DNA of 64,000 bases from Flavicella sp049625305 (GTDB lineage: Bacteria > Bacteroidota > Bacteroidia > Flavobacteriales > Flavobacteriaceae): positions 1 to 64,000 of the forward strand of contig JBMZVD010000001.1 in assembly GCA_049625305.1 (NCBI GenBank), in the 5' to 3' direction. The position numbers were made by a program, and so were the translations under genes. The notes under the pieces are model-generated. The model was not told the DNA's origin. It was given only the letters and a program-made list of their open reading frames with translations, and ran no database searches. The first letter of the stretch is position 1; each line of letters begins with the position of its first letter. Of this stretch, positions 24,900 to 33,591 are shown piece by piece.

Positions 24900-25616
24900 C
24901 TATGATTTCAATTTATTCAAATACATATTTACAACATTTTCTAAACCTAGGTACAATGATTCTGATATCAATGCATGCCCAATTGAAACCTCTGCCAAAT
25001 GAGGTATATTTTGTGAGAAGAAAGCAATGTTCTCTAGACTTAAATCGTGTCCCGCATTTACCCCCATTCCTAAATCATGCGCCAATTGTGCTGCTTCTGT
25101 ATAAGGCTTGACTGCATCAAAATCTCCTTTAGCGTAAGCACTGGCATATGCTTCTGTATACAATTCAATACGGTCAGTCCCAGTAGCAGCTGCTGCTGCA
25201 ATCATTTTAGGATCCGCATCTATGAAAATTGATGTCCTAATTCCTTTGCTCTTAAATTCAGCAATTACATTCTTGAGAAAATCCTGATGTGTAATGGTAT
25301 CCCACCCAGCATCGGAAGTTATATTGTCAATAGCATCAGGCACCAAAGTTACCTGTGTTGGTTGAAGCTCCAAAACCATCGATTTGAATTTAGGAATCGG
25401 ATTTCCTTCAATATTGTATTCAGTTTTCACCACAGAGGAAAGATCGTATGCATCTTTGTATTTGATATGTCTTTCATCAGGTCTAGGATGGATGGTTATT
25501 CCTTGTGCTCCAAAAGATTCAATATCTTGAGCCACTTTGAGCAAGTTGGGAGTATCTCCTCCTCTGGAGTTACGCAACGTAGCTATTTTGTTTATATTCA
25601 CACTTAACTTTGTCAT
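24900..25616 (-). CDS. pdxJ: Pyridoxine 5'-phosphate synthase
   Basis: A 238-aa TIM-barrel enzyme that condenses 1-deoxy-xylulose 5-phosphate with 3-amino-2-oxopropyl phosphate to pyridoxine 5'-phosphate. Diagnostic stretches are LSVNINKIATLRNSRGGDTP at the N-terminus, TIHPRPDERHI, VTLVPD, and GVNAGHDLSLEN. A minus-strand TACTTTTG at 25672-25665 is the -7 box. Confidence 0.97.
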   Translation of the reverse strand: MTKLSVNINKIATLRNSRGGDTPNLLKVAQDIESFGAQGITIHPRPDERHIKYKDAYDLSSVVKTEYNIEGNPIPKFKSMVLELQPTQVTLVPDAIDNITSDAGWDTITHQDFLKNVIAEFKSKGIRTSIFIDADPKMIAAAAATGTDRIELYTEAYASAYAKGDFDAVKPYTEAAQLAHDLGMGVNAGHDLSLENIAFFSQNIPHLAEVSIGHALISESLYLGLENVVNMYLNKLKS

Positions 25617-25664
25617 ACTATTTTACTTTGATTTCGTTCACCGAAGGTTCCTTGATTTTAAAAG

Positions 25665-25672
25665 CAAAAGTA
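25665..25672 (-). promoter_or_regulatory. pdxJ: -7 box of pdxJ, in a divergent promoter region
   Basis: CAAAAGTA on the plus strand is TACTTTTG on the minus strand, a full consensus match, about 50 bases before the pdxJ ATG. Only about 20 bases further right, TACTTTGC marks the start of rightward transcription into the CBS gene, so the two promoters are nearly back to back. Confidence 0.5.
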
Positions 25673-25720
25673 CATCATTTTATATGAAATTTTAGTACTT
25701 TGCATGAATTACACTTGGCT

Positions 25721-26380
25721 ATGCAACTAAAGGAATATATTTTAAACAATCTTGAATATCTGAAACTTTCAACAAGTATTGAAAGCGCTATAGAAAGCAC
25801 ACAAAAACAGCGCTTTAGCCACATTCCAATTGTTGAAAACCATAAGCTCATCGGTGTCATTGCGGAAAGTGATCTCTCAACAATTGAGGAACAAAACAAC
25901 CCTGTGCAAAATTACGCCTATTTATTTTCATACTTCTTCGCAAAAGAAGAAGACAATTTGACAGAATTAATCACCTTTTTTTCAATCCACGAAACAAATA
26001 TTCTTCCAGTAATAGATAAAGAAAAGAACTTTATTGGCTATTACGACTTGAGTGATATTTTAGCAATATACGCTGAAACCCCCTTCATTAGAGAAGAAGG
26101 CATTGCTCTTTTAATTGAAAAAGAAAACGAGTCATATACCATGAGTGAAATAGCTCAAATAACAGAGAGTAATGGAGGGAAATTACTAGGAGCTTTTGTC
26201 TCTAAAATCACGGAAAAAAGGACACAAATTCTAGTAAAAATTAAAGCTGAAAACAGCAACGAAATCATACAATCGTTTCGAAGGTATGAATACAATGTAC
26301 TCTCAAAGCACAAAGAAGACAGGTACCTAGAAGATTTAAAAAAGCGATCTGAATACCTTCAGAAATATTTGAACATGTAG
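25721..26380 (+). CDS. CBS-domain protein
   Basis: A 219-aa protein with a CBS pair across about residues 1-125. SHIPIVENHKLIGVIAESDL and TNILPVIDKEKNFIGYYDLS are the two repeat cores, followed by an ACT-like or regulatory C-terminal region. CBS pairs bind adenosine nucleotides and regulate partner enzymes. The open frame reaches back to a TTG at 25700, but that overlaps the promoter region; the ATG at 25721 is preferred. It lies 35 bases before NAD kinase, suggesting co-transcription. Confidence 0.85.
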   Translation: MQLKEYILNNLEYLKLSTSIESAIESTQKQRFSHIPIVENHKLIGVIAESDLSTIEEQNNPVQNYAYLFSYFFAKEEDNLTELITFFSIHETNILPVIDKEKNFIGYYDLSDILAIYAETPFIREEGIALLIEKENESYTMSEIAQITESNGGKLLGAFVSKITEKRTQILVKIKAENSNEIIQSFRRYEYNVLSKHKEDRYLEDLKKRSEYLQKYLNM

Positions 26381-26415
26381 TGTTTGATGCACTGTTCTAA
26401 TCTAATTAAGAATTG

Positions 26416-27309
26416 ATGAAAAAAATAGCCATATTTGGTCAAGCCTATAAAAATACCGACAGACAATACTTTGAACTGTTGATCAAAAGTCTCGAAAAAT
26501 ACGATGTTGATATTTCAATTGAAAAAGAATTTACCAATATTTTGAAAGATCTTGGAGTAGAAAACATAAAGTATCCCACATTTTCAAAAACGGAAAAATT
26601 AGACACTTCAATCGACTTGCTTTTTACATTGGGAGGTGACGGTACGATATTAAAAGCAGCAACACTTGTGAAAGATCTTGGTATTCCAATTTTAGGAATC
26701 AACACAGGACGGTTAGGTTTTTTAGCAACAGTTCAAAAGAAAGAGATTGAAAACACCGTAAAAGCATTGGCGGAAAACAAATATAGCATCCAAGAAAGAG
26801 CCTTAATACAAATAGAATCAAACAATGGAAATTATACTTTTGACGATTTAAACTTTGCGTTGAATGAGATCACAATTGCTAGAAAAAACTCTACTTCGAT
26901 GATTGGTGTTGAAGCCTATCTAAATGATGAATACCTCACCACCTATTGGTCTGACGGTCTTGTAATTGCAACACCAACTGGATCAACTGGATATTCACTT
27001 AGCTGTCATGGACCTATATTAATTCCGGAGTCCAATAATTTTGTCTTGACTCCTATTGCTCCTCATAACTTAAGTGCAAGGCCTCTAGTTATTCCTGATA
27101 ACACAAAGATAAGACTAAAAGTTACTGGAAGAGAAAAAGAGTTTTTCTTGTCTCTAGACTCCCGAGTTTCTAATGTTTTATTTGAAACAGAAATCACCCT
27201 TAGCAAAGCAAACTTTAATATAAAAATTGTGCAAGTAAACGACCAAAGCTTCATAAAGACGTTGAGAAACAAGTTGTTGTGGGGAGAAGACAAAAGAAAC
27301 TACACCTAA
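26416..27309 (+). CDS. nadK: NAD kinase
   Basis: A 297-aa ATP-NAD kinase making NADP. GGDGTILKAA (G73-G74-D75-G76) is the conserved catalytic loop, ALNEITIARK the NE motif, and TPTGSTGYSLSCHGPI the conserved second-domain stretch. The start is the ATG at 26416, preceded immediately by an in-frame TTG. Confidence 0.97.
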   Translation: MKKIAIFGQAYKNTDRQYFELLIKSLEKYDVDISIEKEFTNILKDLGVENIKYPTFSKTEKLDTSIDLLFTLGGDGTILKAATLVKDLGIPILGINTGRLGFLATVQKKEIENTVKALAENKYSIQERALIQIESNNGNYTFDDLNFALNEITIARKNSTSMIGVEAYLNDEYLTTYWSDGLVIATPTGSTGYSLSCHGPILIPESNNFVLTPIAPHNLSARPLVIPDNTKIRLKVTGREKEFFLSLDSRVSNVLFETEITLSKANFNIKIVQVNDQSFIKTLRNKLLWGEDKRNYT

Positions 27310-27446
27310 TTAAATGCTATTACTCAAAAAGAAACAAAGCAAATAGAAATAACAATAAATCTCTCATTTATTAGTTTAATAAAAAAGACGAATATTTGCT
27401 CGTCAAAACTGAGAGAATTAATTATATTTGCAGCCTATTTTTGATT

Positions 27447-28103
27447 ATGAAAAATACACTCCTTCTATTTCTAACTTTTTGTTTTACAAACATTTCAACA
27501 GCCCAACTTTTTGAAATTGGTGGCTTTTTAGGAGGTAGCAATTATGTAGGGGAAGTAGGCCCTACAACTTTCATAAGACCCAACAAAATTGCTTATGGAG
27601 GAGTATTCAAATACAATTACTCCACAAGAATAGCTTTTAGAGGTTCATTTAGCAACTTACCTATTTTTGCAAAAGATTCTGAATCTAAAAATACCGAAAG
27701 AAAATCAAGAAATTTTACCGCTAAAAACAACATATCAGAAATCGGATTGGGTATAGAATTTAACTTTTTTGACTACAACGTTGCAAATTGGAAAATTGAC
27801 CATACGCCTTACTTTATATTTGAATCTGTGGTCTTTCGCTACAACAAATCAGATGAAAATTCCAAAAAGAAAACAGGAGTCGCAATACCCTTAGGAATAG
27901 GTTACAAAGCAAAACTATTTGATAAATTTGCATTTGCCCTAGAAACAAGAGTTCGCTATACCTTAACGGACTTTACTGAAAATGGAGAAATGGCAGGAAA
28001 CATATACAATAATACGGAAACAAATGATTGGTATTTCTTTAGTGGATTTTCACTAGTTTATACATTTGGAAGACCTCCTTGTTACCATAGAAATAATAGA
28101 TAA
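27447..28103 (+). CDS. DUF6089-type outer-membrane beta-barrel protein
   Basis: A 218-aa exported protein (signal MKNTLLLFLTFCFTNISTAQ). LFEIGGFLGGSNYVGEVGP is typical of the DUF6089/porin-like family placed upstream of uppS in flavobacteria. Alternating hydrophobic beta strands and the final aromatic-rich segment suggest a small outer-membrane barrel. TATATTTG at 27423-27430 is the -7 box, with a TTG 24 bases before it, so the start at 27447 is used rather than the upstream TTG at 27396. Its stop abuts the uppS ATG. Confidence 0.85.
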   Translation: MKNTLLLFLTFCFTNISTAQLFEIGGFLGGSNYVGEVGPTTFIRPNKIAYGGVFKYNYSTRIAFRGSFSNLPIFAKDSESKNTERKSRNFTAKNNISEIGLGIEFNFFDYNVANWKIDHTPYFIFESVVFRYNKSDENSKKKTGVAIPLGIGYKAKLFDKFAFALETRVRYTLTDFTENGEMAGNIYNNTETNDWYFFSGFSLVYTFGRPPCYHRNNR

Positions 28104-28847
28104 ATGAATTACATTTCAGAAATAGACTTGAATAGAGTACCCAAGCACGTTGCTATCATTATGGATGGTAATGGTCGTTGGGCAAAAAAACAAGGCATGA
28201 ACCGAGTATTTGGTCATAGAAACGCGCTAAATTCGATCAGGGACACTATTGAAGCTGCCTCTGACATAGGTACAGAAGTAGTGACTTTGTATGCGTTTTC
28301 TACCGAAAACTGGAACCGCCCTAAATTGGAAGTAGATGCTTTGATGAGTTTGTTGATTACTACTTTAAAAAAGGAACTTCCTGTATTTCAGAAAAAAAAC
28401 GTTCAAGTAAGAGCGATTGGAAATATTGATAGTTTACCCAATAAAGCACGAAACGTTTTAGAAAGTGTAATTGAGCAAACAAAAAATAACAGTAACGTAA
28501 TTTTAAACTTCGCACTTAGCTATGGTTCAAGAGAAGAAATCGTAAATGCTGTAAAAGAAATATCAAAAAAAATTGTTAATAATGAACTTTCTGTAGAAGA
28601 AATAGATGAAAATATTATAAATAATCATTTATATACATTTTCTTTGCCGGAAGTAGATTTGGTGATCCGAACAAGCGGTGAGCAAAGAATTAGTAATTTC
28701 TTGTTGTGGCAAATAGCCTATGCAGAATTTTATTTTACTGAAATCCTTTGGCCAGACTTTAGAAGAGACGACTTTTTAAAAGCCGTTATAGAATATCAAA
28801 GCCGTGAACGTCGCTTCGGAAAAACAAGCGAACAAATAAAAAAGTAA
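28104..28847 (+). CDS. uppS: Isoprenyl transferase (undecaprenyl diphosphate synthase)
   Basis: A 247-aa cis-prenyltransferase that makes the C55 lipid carrier for peptidoglycan and O-glycans. HVAIIMDGNGRWAKKQG contains the catalytic Asp21; GHRNAL, LYAFSTENW and DLVIRTSGEQRISNFLLWQ are the other conserved regions. The start immediately follows the DUF6089 stop and the stop immediately precedes bamA, showing tight coupling. Confidence 0.98.
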   Translation: MNYISEIDLNRVPKHVAIIMDGNGRWAKKQGMNRVFGHRNALNSIRDTIEAASDIGTEVVTLYAFSTENWNRPKLEVDALMSLLITTLKKELPVFQKKNVQVRAIGNIDSLPNKARNVLESVIEQTKNNSNVILNFALSYGSREEIVNAVKEISKKIVNNELSVEEIDENIINNHLYTFSLPEVDLVIRTSGEQRISNFLLWQIAYAEFYFTEILWPDFRRDDFLKAVIEYQSRERRFGKTSEQIKK

Positions 28848-31433
28848 ATGCACAGAATTAAAGTTATTGTTCTTTTTGTTGTTGTTCTATTTTCAGAAAA
28901 TGTGTTGCTTGCACAAGAGAAACTAAAAAACAATTCAGAAACAGCTAGTTTATTTAAGAAGGAAAAAAAATACACACTTGGAGGTATTAGCGTTGTTGGC
29001 GTTCAACAGTTCAGTGAAAAATCTGTTAAAGTCTACTCAGGGTTAAAAACAGGAATGGAAATTAAGATCCCTGGTGATAAATTATCATCTGCAATAAAAA
29101 AACTTTACGGTACCAAAAGATTTAGTACCGTAGAAGTTTATGTTGATAAGTTAGATGGTGAAACAATCTACTTAGAGATAAAGGTAACCGAACTCCCTCA
29201 ACTGAACAATGTAGAAATTAAAGGAGTTAAAAAATCTAAGGCAAAGACTTTAAAAGAAGACACTTCTCTTAAAAAAGGAGAAATGTTGACAGAAAACTTA
29301 CTCGTTACCACAAAAAATTACATCACAAAAACATATACTGAAAAAGGGTATCTTAAAGCAAAGGTAAGTCTAAACACTAAAAAAGACACAGCTCAAATCA
29401 ACGCAGACAACCTATTGATATATGTAGACAAGGGCGATAAAGTAAAAATTAAGGAAATTGATTTTGAGGGCAATAAAGACCTCTCTGATGCAAAACTTAG
29501 AAAGTTTTTAAAAGATACCAAGCGTAAATTTTGGGGGCGCTTTTGGAAGACCTCAAAATTTGTCAAGGAAAAATACGAAGCTGATTTAGAAAATCTTATT
29601 GACGAGTACCGTTCTTTAGGATATAGAGATGCACGTATCATTTCTGATACAATTATATGGTCTTCGGACAAAAAAACCATTGACCTGAAAATCAAACTAG
29701 AGGAAGGGAAGCAATATTATTTTGGAGCCATTGACTTTCTTGGTAACAGTTCTTACACAACCCCTCAATTACAAAAATTTCTTAGAATTCAAGAGGGAGA
29801 TGTATACAATGCTAAATTGTTGAACAAACGTGTCAAAGGAGACAACACACCAGATTCTGAAGATATCAGCTCTTTGTATCAAAATAGCGGATATCTGTTC
29901 TCTCAAGTAAACCCTGTTGAAACAAAAGTAGACGACGACCAAATCAGTGTAGAAATTAGAATACATGAAGACGACCCTGCTACCATCAAGAAAGTGAGTG
30001 TAACAGGAAATGAAGTGACCAACGATTTTGTAATCTACAGAGAATTAAAAACTAGACCTGGTGATTTATACTCAAAAGAGAACATCATTCGTTCCATTCG
30101 TGAAATTTCACAATTGGGATTTTTTGACCCTGAAAATGTGACTCCTGATCTAAAACCAAATTATGTTGACAAAACCGTAGACATAGACTATTCTGTAGTT
30201 AAAAAAGGGTCTAGCCAGATTGAATTGCAAGGAGGTTATGGTGGTGGATCTTTTATTGGGACTTTAGGACTTTCCTTTAACAACTTCTCAGTCAGAAATC
30301 TACTGAAGAAAGAAGAATACAAACCACTGCCAATGGGAGATGCTCAGGCACTCTCTTTACGTTTACAAGTAAGTAGGTTTTACAGTACACATAGTTTTTC
30401 TTTTTCTGAACCTTGGTTAGGGGGGAAAAAGCCAAAGTCGTTCTCTTTTTCTGTCTACAACTCAAGACAATACCAAGTAAACTATCAGACATACGATGTT
30501 GACAAGAGCAGACGATTGAATATCCTAGGAGCTACTATTGGATTGGGGCAACGTTTGACTTGGCCTGATGACTATTTTACTTTAAGCCAAGCTATTAGTT
30601 TCAAACAATACGATATCAACCAATACAACATTGGATTGTTAAATTTTGAAAATGGAACAGGTGTATCCTCTAACCTTTCATATAGCGTAACTTTGGGAAG
30701 AAACTCATCTGGACCTAGTAGAATATTTCCCACAACGGGTTCCGATTTTAGTTTTGGTGTAAAATTGACATTGCCTCACTCTTTATTTAGCGATAGGGAT
30801 TTTAGTACTATCGAAGACGATCCAGAGTTTCAAGACGCCCAATATGATAATGGTGTCTATGTTGGACAAACTGCAAATCAAGGACGTATCAATGAAGAGA
30901 AATTTCGTTGGTTGGAATACTACAAACTAAGTTACAAATCAAAGTGGTATACCCCGTTGGTTGACAAACTTGTATTGATGACTGGAGTTGAATTTGGATA
31001 TTTGGGTCATTACAATAAATATCTCAAAGAAATCCCGTTTGAGAGATATTATGTTGGAGGTGATGGATTGCAACAAAACCAATTTGACGGAAGAGAGGTT
31101 GTCGGTTTACGTGGCTATGAAAACTCAAGTCTATCTCAAAATGTAGGAGACAAAGTTTACAACAAGTTTACGATGGAAGTTAGATATCCTGTTACATTGA
31201 AACCGTCTGCATCTATCTACGTTTTAGGATTCGCTGAATCTGGAAATGGATATAAAGATTTAGAGGATTTTAATGTATTTGATGTAAAAAAATCTGCAGG
31301 TTTAGGAATTCGTATATTTATGCCAGCATTTGGTTTATTAGGAATTGACTTTGCGCATGGATTCGACCCGATACCAGGACAAATTGAAAAATCTGGATGG
31401 CAAACACACTTTATCATTGGACAACAGTTCTAA
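28848..31433 (+). CDS. bamA: Outer membrane protein assembly factor BamA
   Basis: An 861-aa central subunit of the BAM complex. After a signal peptide (ending VLLAQE) come repeated POTRA domains to about residue 450 (for example the ones starting ISVVGVQQF, NNVEIKGVKK, KIKEIDFEGN and YFGAIDFLGN), then a 16-strand barrel from about 460 with GGYGGGSFIGTLGLSFNNFS and a C-terminal FIIGQQF. It uses an ATG directly after the uppS stop. Confidence 0.96.
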   Translation: MHRIKVIVLFVVVLFSENVLLAQEKLKNNSETASLFKKEKKYTLGGISVVGVQQFSEKSVKVYSGLKTGMEIKIPGDKLSSAIKKLYGTKRFSTVEVYVDKLDGETIYLEIKVTELPQLNNVEIKGVKKSKAKTLKEDTSLKKGEMLTENLLVTTKNYITKTYTEKGYLKAKVSLNTKKDTAQINADNLLIYVDKGDKVKIKEIDFEGNKDLSDAKLRKFLKDTKRKFWGRFWKTSKFVKEKYEADLENLIDEYRSLGYRDARIISDTIIWSSDKKTIDLKIKLEEGKQYYFGAIDFLGNSSYTTPQLQKFLRIQEGDVYNAKLLNKRVKGDNTPDSEDISSLYQNSGYLFSQVNPVETKVDDDQISVEIRIHEDDPATIKKVSVTGNEVTNDFVIYRELKTRPGDLYSKENIIRSIREISQLGFFDPENVTPDLKPNYVDKTVDIDYSVVKKGSSQIELQGGYGGGSFIGTLGLSFNNFSVRNLLKKEEYKPLPMGDAQALSLRLQVSRFYSTHSFSFSEPWLGGKKPKSFSFSVYNSRQYQVNYQTYDVDKSRRLNILGATIGLGQRLTWPDDYFTLSQAISFKQYDINQYNIGLLNFENGTGVSSNLSYSVTLGRNSSGPSRIFPTTGSDFSFGVKLTLPHSLFSDRDFSTIEDDPEFQDAQYDNGVYVGQTANQGRINEEKFRWLEYYKLSYKSKWYTPLVDKLVLMTGVEFGYLGHYNKYLKEIPFERYYVGGDGLQQNQFDGREVVGLRGYENSSLSQNVGDKVYNKFTMEVRYPVTLKPSASIYVLGFAESGNGYKDLEDFNVFDVKKSAGLGIRIFMPAFGLLGIDFAHGFDPIPGQIEKSGWQTHFIIGQQF

Positions 31434-31472
31434 ATGGTATCATATTTGCGTATCCTTTATAAAATAAAAACA

Positions 31473-32111
31473 ATGTATAGATTAATCTTAGTGAGTTTGC
31501 TGTGTTTATCGGTTTCTTTGTCTGCTCAAAAAGCACAAAAAATTGCATTTGTAGATATGGAATACATCTTACAAAATGTTCCAGAATACATGGATGCTCA
31601 AAAAAAGCTTGACGGAAAAACTTTAGAATGGAAGAACAAAATCAAGCGTTCTGAAGAGGAAATTCAAAAAATGGAAACTGACTTAAACAACGAAAAAATT
31701 CTACTGACTGAAAATCTAATTTCTGAAAGAAAGGAGGAGATTGATCTCAAACGAGAAGAGTTAAATAACTTAGAAGCAAGTTTTTTTGGTGTCAACGGTA
31801 AATTATTTGAAATGCGTAAAAAGTTTGTACAACCTGTACAAGACGAAATTTTCAATGCCATTCAAGAGGTTGTTAAAAAAAGCAAATACGATTTCGTTTT
31901 TGAACGCTCTAGTCAACTGATGTTGTTACATGCTAATCCAAGATATGATATTAGCAAAACTATTATTGCTTACCTTACAAAAACAAAAAAACAAAGAGAT
32001 GCAGAAGCTGCTAAGGAGAAAAAAAGAGCAACGAGAGAGGCATTAGAAAAAAGAATAGAAGAACAGAGAAAACGTAGAGAAGAAAGTAGAAAAAAAACAA
32101 TTCAAAGATAA
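31473..32111 (+). CDS. OmpH/Skp family periplasmic chaperone (first copy)
   Basis: A 212-aa exported protein (MYRLILVSLLCLSVSLSAQ) with KIAFVDMEYILQNVPEY at its mature start, a long charged coiled coil and a very basic C-terminal tail (EAAKEKKRATREALEKR). Skp-type chaperones escort outer-membrane proteins to BamA. An in-frame ATG at 31434 follows the bamA stop directly but would precede the signal peptide by 13 residues, so 31473 is preferred. The extended basic tail distinguishes it from the second copy. Confidence 0.93.
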   Translation: MYRLILVSLLCLSVSLSAQKAQKIAFVDMEYILQNVPEYMDAQKKLDGKTLEWKNKIKRSEEEIQKMETDLNNEKILLTENLISERKEEIDLKREELNNLEASFFGVNGKLFEMRKKFVQPVQDEIFNAIQEVVKKSKYDFVFERSSQLMLLHANPRYDISKTIIAYLTKTKKQRDAEAAKEKKRATREALEKRIEEQRKRREESRKKTIQR

Positions 32112-32144
32112 AAATCAACTAAAATCATATTAAATATAAAACAC

Positions 32145-32645
32145 ATGAAAAATTTTAAAAATTTAGTAGTAGCAGTAGCATTCGTATTAGGAATCAACAG
32201 TGTAGCACAAGCACAAAAAGTGGCACATATCAATTTTGAAGAAATTGTTGCAAACATGCCAGAAACACTTAAGTTAAAATCTGATTTAGAAAAGTTAGGA
32301 AAAACATACGGTGAAGAAATTACAAATGCTCAAAAAGCATTGAAAGCTAAAATTGACAAATATACAGCTGAGGAAGTTTCTCAAACTGCAGCACAGAACG
32401 AAGCTCGTATCAAAGAGGTACAAGTAGATCAGTCTAAAATCCAACAATTACAACAAGTAGCACAGCAAGAATTGCAACAAAAAGAAAAAGTTGCTTTGGA
32501 ACCAATCATCAAAAAAGCACAGGAAGCTATAAAGAAAGCTGCAACTGCTAAAGGTTTCTTATACGTTTTGGACGCAAAAGCACTAATCGTTTCTGAAGGA
32601 GAAGATTTAGCTCCAGCTGTTAAAGCAAGCTTAGGTATCAAATAA
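32145..32645 (+). CDS. OmpH/Skp family periplasmic chaperone (second copy)
   Basis: A 166-aa exported protein (signal ending SVAQAQ) with KVAHINFEEIVANMPE at the mature start, an Ala/Gln-rich coiled coil, and the family C-terminus GFLYVLDAKALIVSEG. It follows the first copy by 33 bases. Two tandem ompH genes after bamA are common in flavobacteria. Confidence 0.95.
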   Translation: MKNFKNLVVAVAFVLGINSVAQAQKVAHINFEEIVANMPETLKLKSDLEKLGKTYGEEITNAQKALKAKIDKYTAEEVSQTAAQNEARIKEVQVDQSKIQQLQQVAQQELQQKEKVALEPIIKKAQEAIKKAATAKGFLYVLDAKALIVSEGEDLAPAVKASLGIK

Positions 32646-32667
32646 TATTGATCATACCAATAAAATT

Positions 32668-32705
32668 ACTCGTTGTTCTATATTTGGGACAACGAGTTTT
32701 TTTTT
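32668..32705 (+). terminator. Intrinsic terminator after the ompH pair
   Basis: ACTCGTTGT (32668-32676) pairs with ACAACGAGT (32689-32697), followed by a run of nine T. Confidence 0.85.
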
Positions 32706-32746
32706 ACACTAAATATTTATAGTAATTTGCTTTGAAATATAAAACT

Positions 32747-33538
32747 ATGTCCAAACATCCAATTGGTATTTTTGATTCTGGCGTTGGAGGGCTTTCTATA
32801 TGGAAAGAAATTACCGAATTACTTCCTAATGAAAACACTATTTACTTAGCAGATAGTAAACATGCCCCCTACGGTAAAAAATCAAGAAATGAAATTATAA
32901 GACTCTGTAAGAAGAATACGGAACTACTTCTTAACAAAGGATGTAAATTGATAGTAGTAGCTTGTAATACAGCTACTACAAATGCCATAGACATTTTAAG
33001 AGAAACCTATCCAGTTTCATTCATAGGTATCGAACCGGCCATAAAACCAGCAAGCATACAAACAAAAACAAATACTATTGGAGTTTTGGCTACTAAGGGA
33101 ACCTTAAATAGTAATCTTTTCGCAAAAACATCAAACCTACACAACAAAGGCATTCAAATTATTGAACAAGATGGAGAAGGACTTGTCCCATTGATAGAAA
33201 AAGGAGCAATTTATAGTAATGAAATGCAAGTTCTATTATCAAAATATATTGAGCCAATGATTGCAAAAAATGTAGACTGCCTTGTTTTGGGTTGTTCTCA
33301 CTACCCTTTTTTGATCCCACAAATTGAAAAGGTGACAAAAGGAGAAATTCAGATTATCGATTCTGGTAAAGCAGTTGCCAAACAAACCAAAACCATACTT
33401 GAAAAAGAAGAATTGGTTCATTCCAACAAAACAACAGAAATTAAACACCAAATCTACACAAACGAATCAACAGAAATTGTAAAACATTTTGTCAATGAAA
33501 TAGAGCGAGATGTATCCATTGACTATCTCGAATTTTAA
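32747..33538 (+). CDS. murI: Glutamate racemase
   Basis: A 263-aa cofactor-independent racemase that makes D-Glu for peptidoglycan. IGIFDSGVGGLS starts the protein, VVACNTATT has the first catalytic Cys (about residue 74), and VLGCSHYPF the second. The ATG at 32747 is used; the open frame extends 15 bases upstream to a TTG inside the promoter-like sequence TAATTTGC. Confidence 0.97.
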   Translation: MSKHPIGIFDSGVGGLSIWKEITELLPNENTIYLADSKHAPYGKKSRNEIIRLCKKNTELLLNKGCKLIVVACNTATTNAIDILRETYPVSFIGIEPAIKPASIQTKTNTIGVLATKGTLNSNLFAKTSNLHNKGIQIIEQDGEGLVPLIEKGAIYSNEMQVLLSKYIEPMIAKNVDCLVLGCSHYPFLIPQIEKVTKGEIQIIDSGKAVAKQTKTILEKEELVHSNKTTEIKHQIYTNESTEIVKHFVNEIERDVSIDYLEF

Positions 33539-33540
33539 AA

Positions 33541-33574
33541 AAAGACCTGATCAATTCGATTCAGGTCTTTTTTT
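33541..33574. terminator. Bidirectional terminator between murI and rho
   Basis: AAAGACCTGA (33541-33550) pairs with TCAGGTCTTT (33561-33570), flanked by A-rich and T-rich runs. It serves convergent murI and rho. Confidence 0.85.
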
Positions 33575-33591
33575 ATAAAATTTATGGTTTT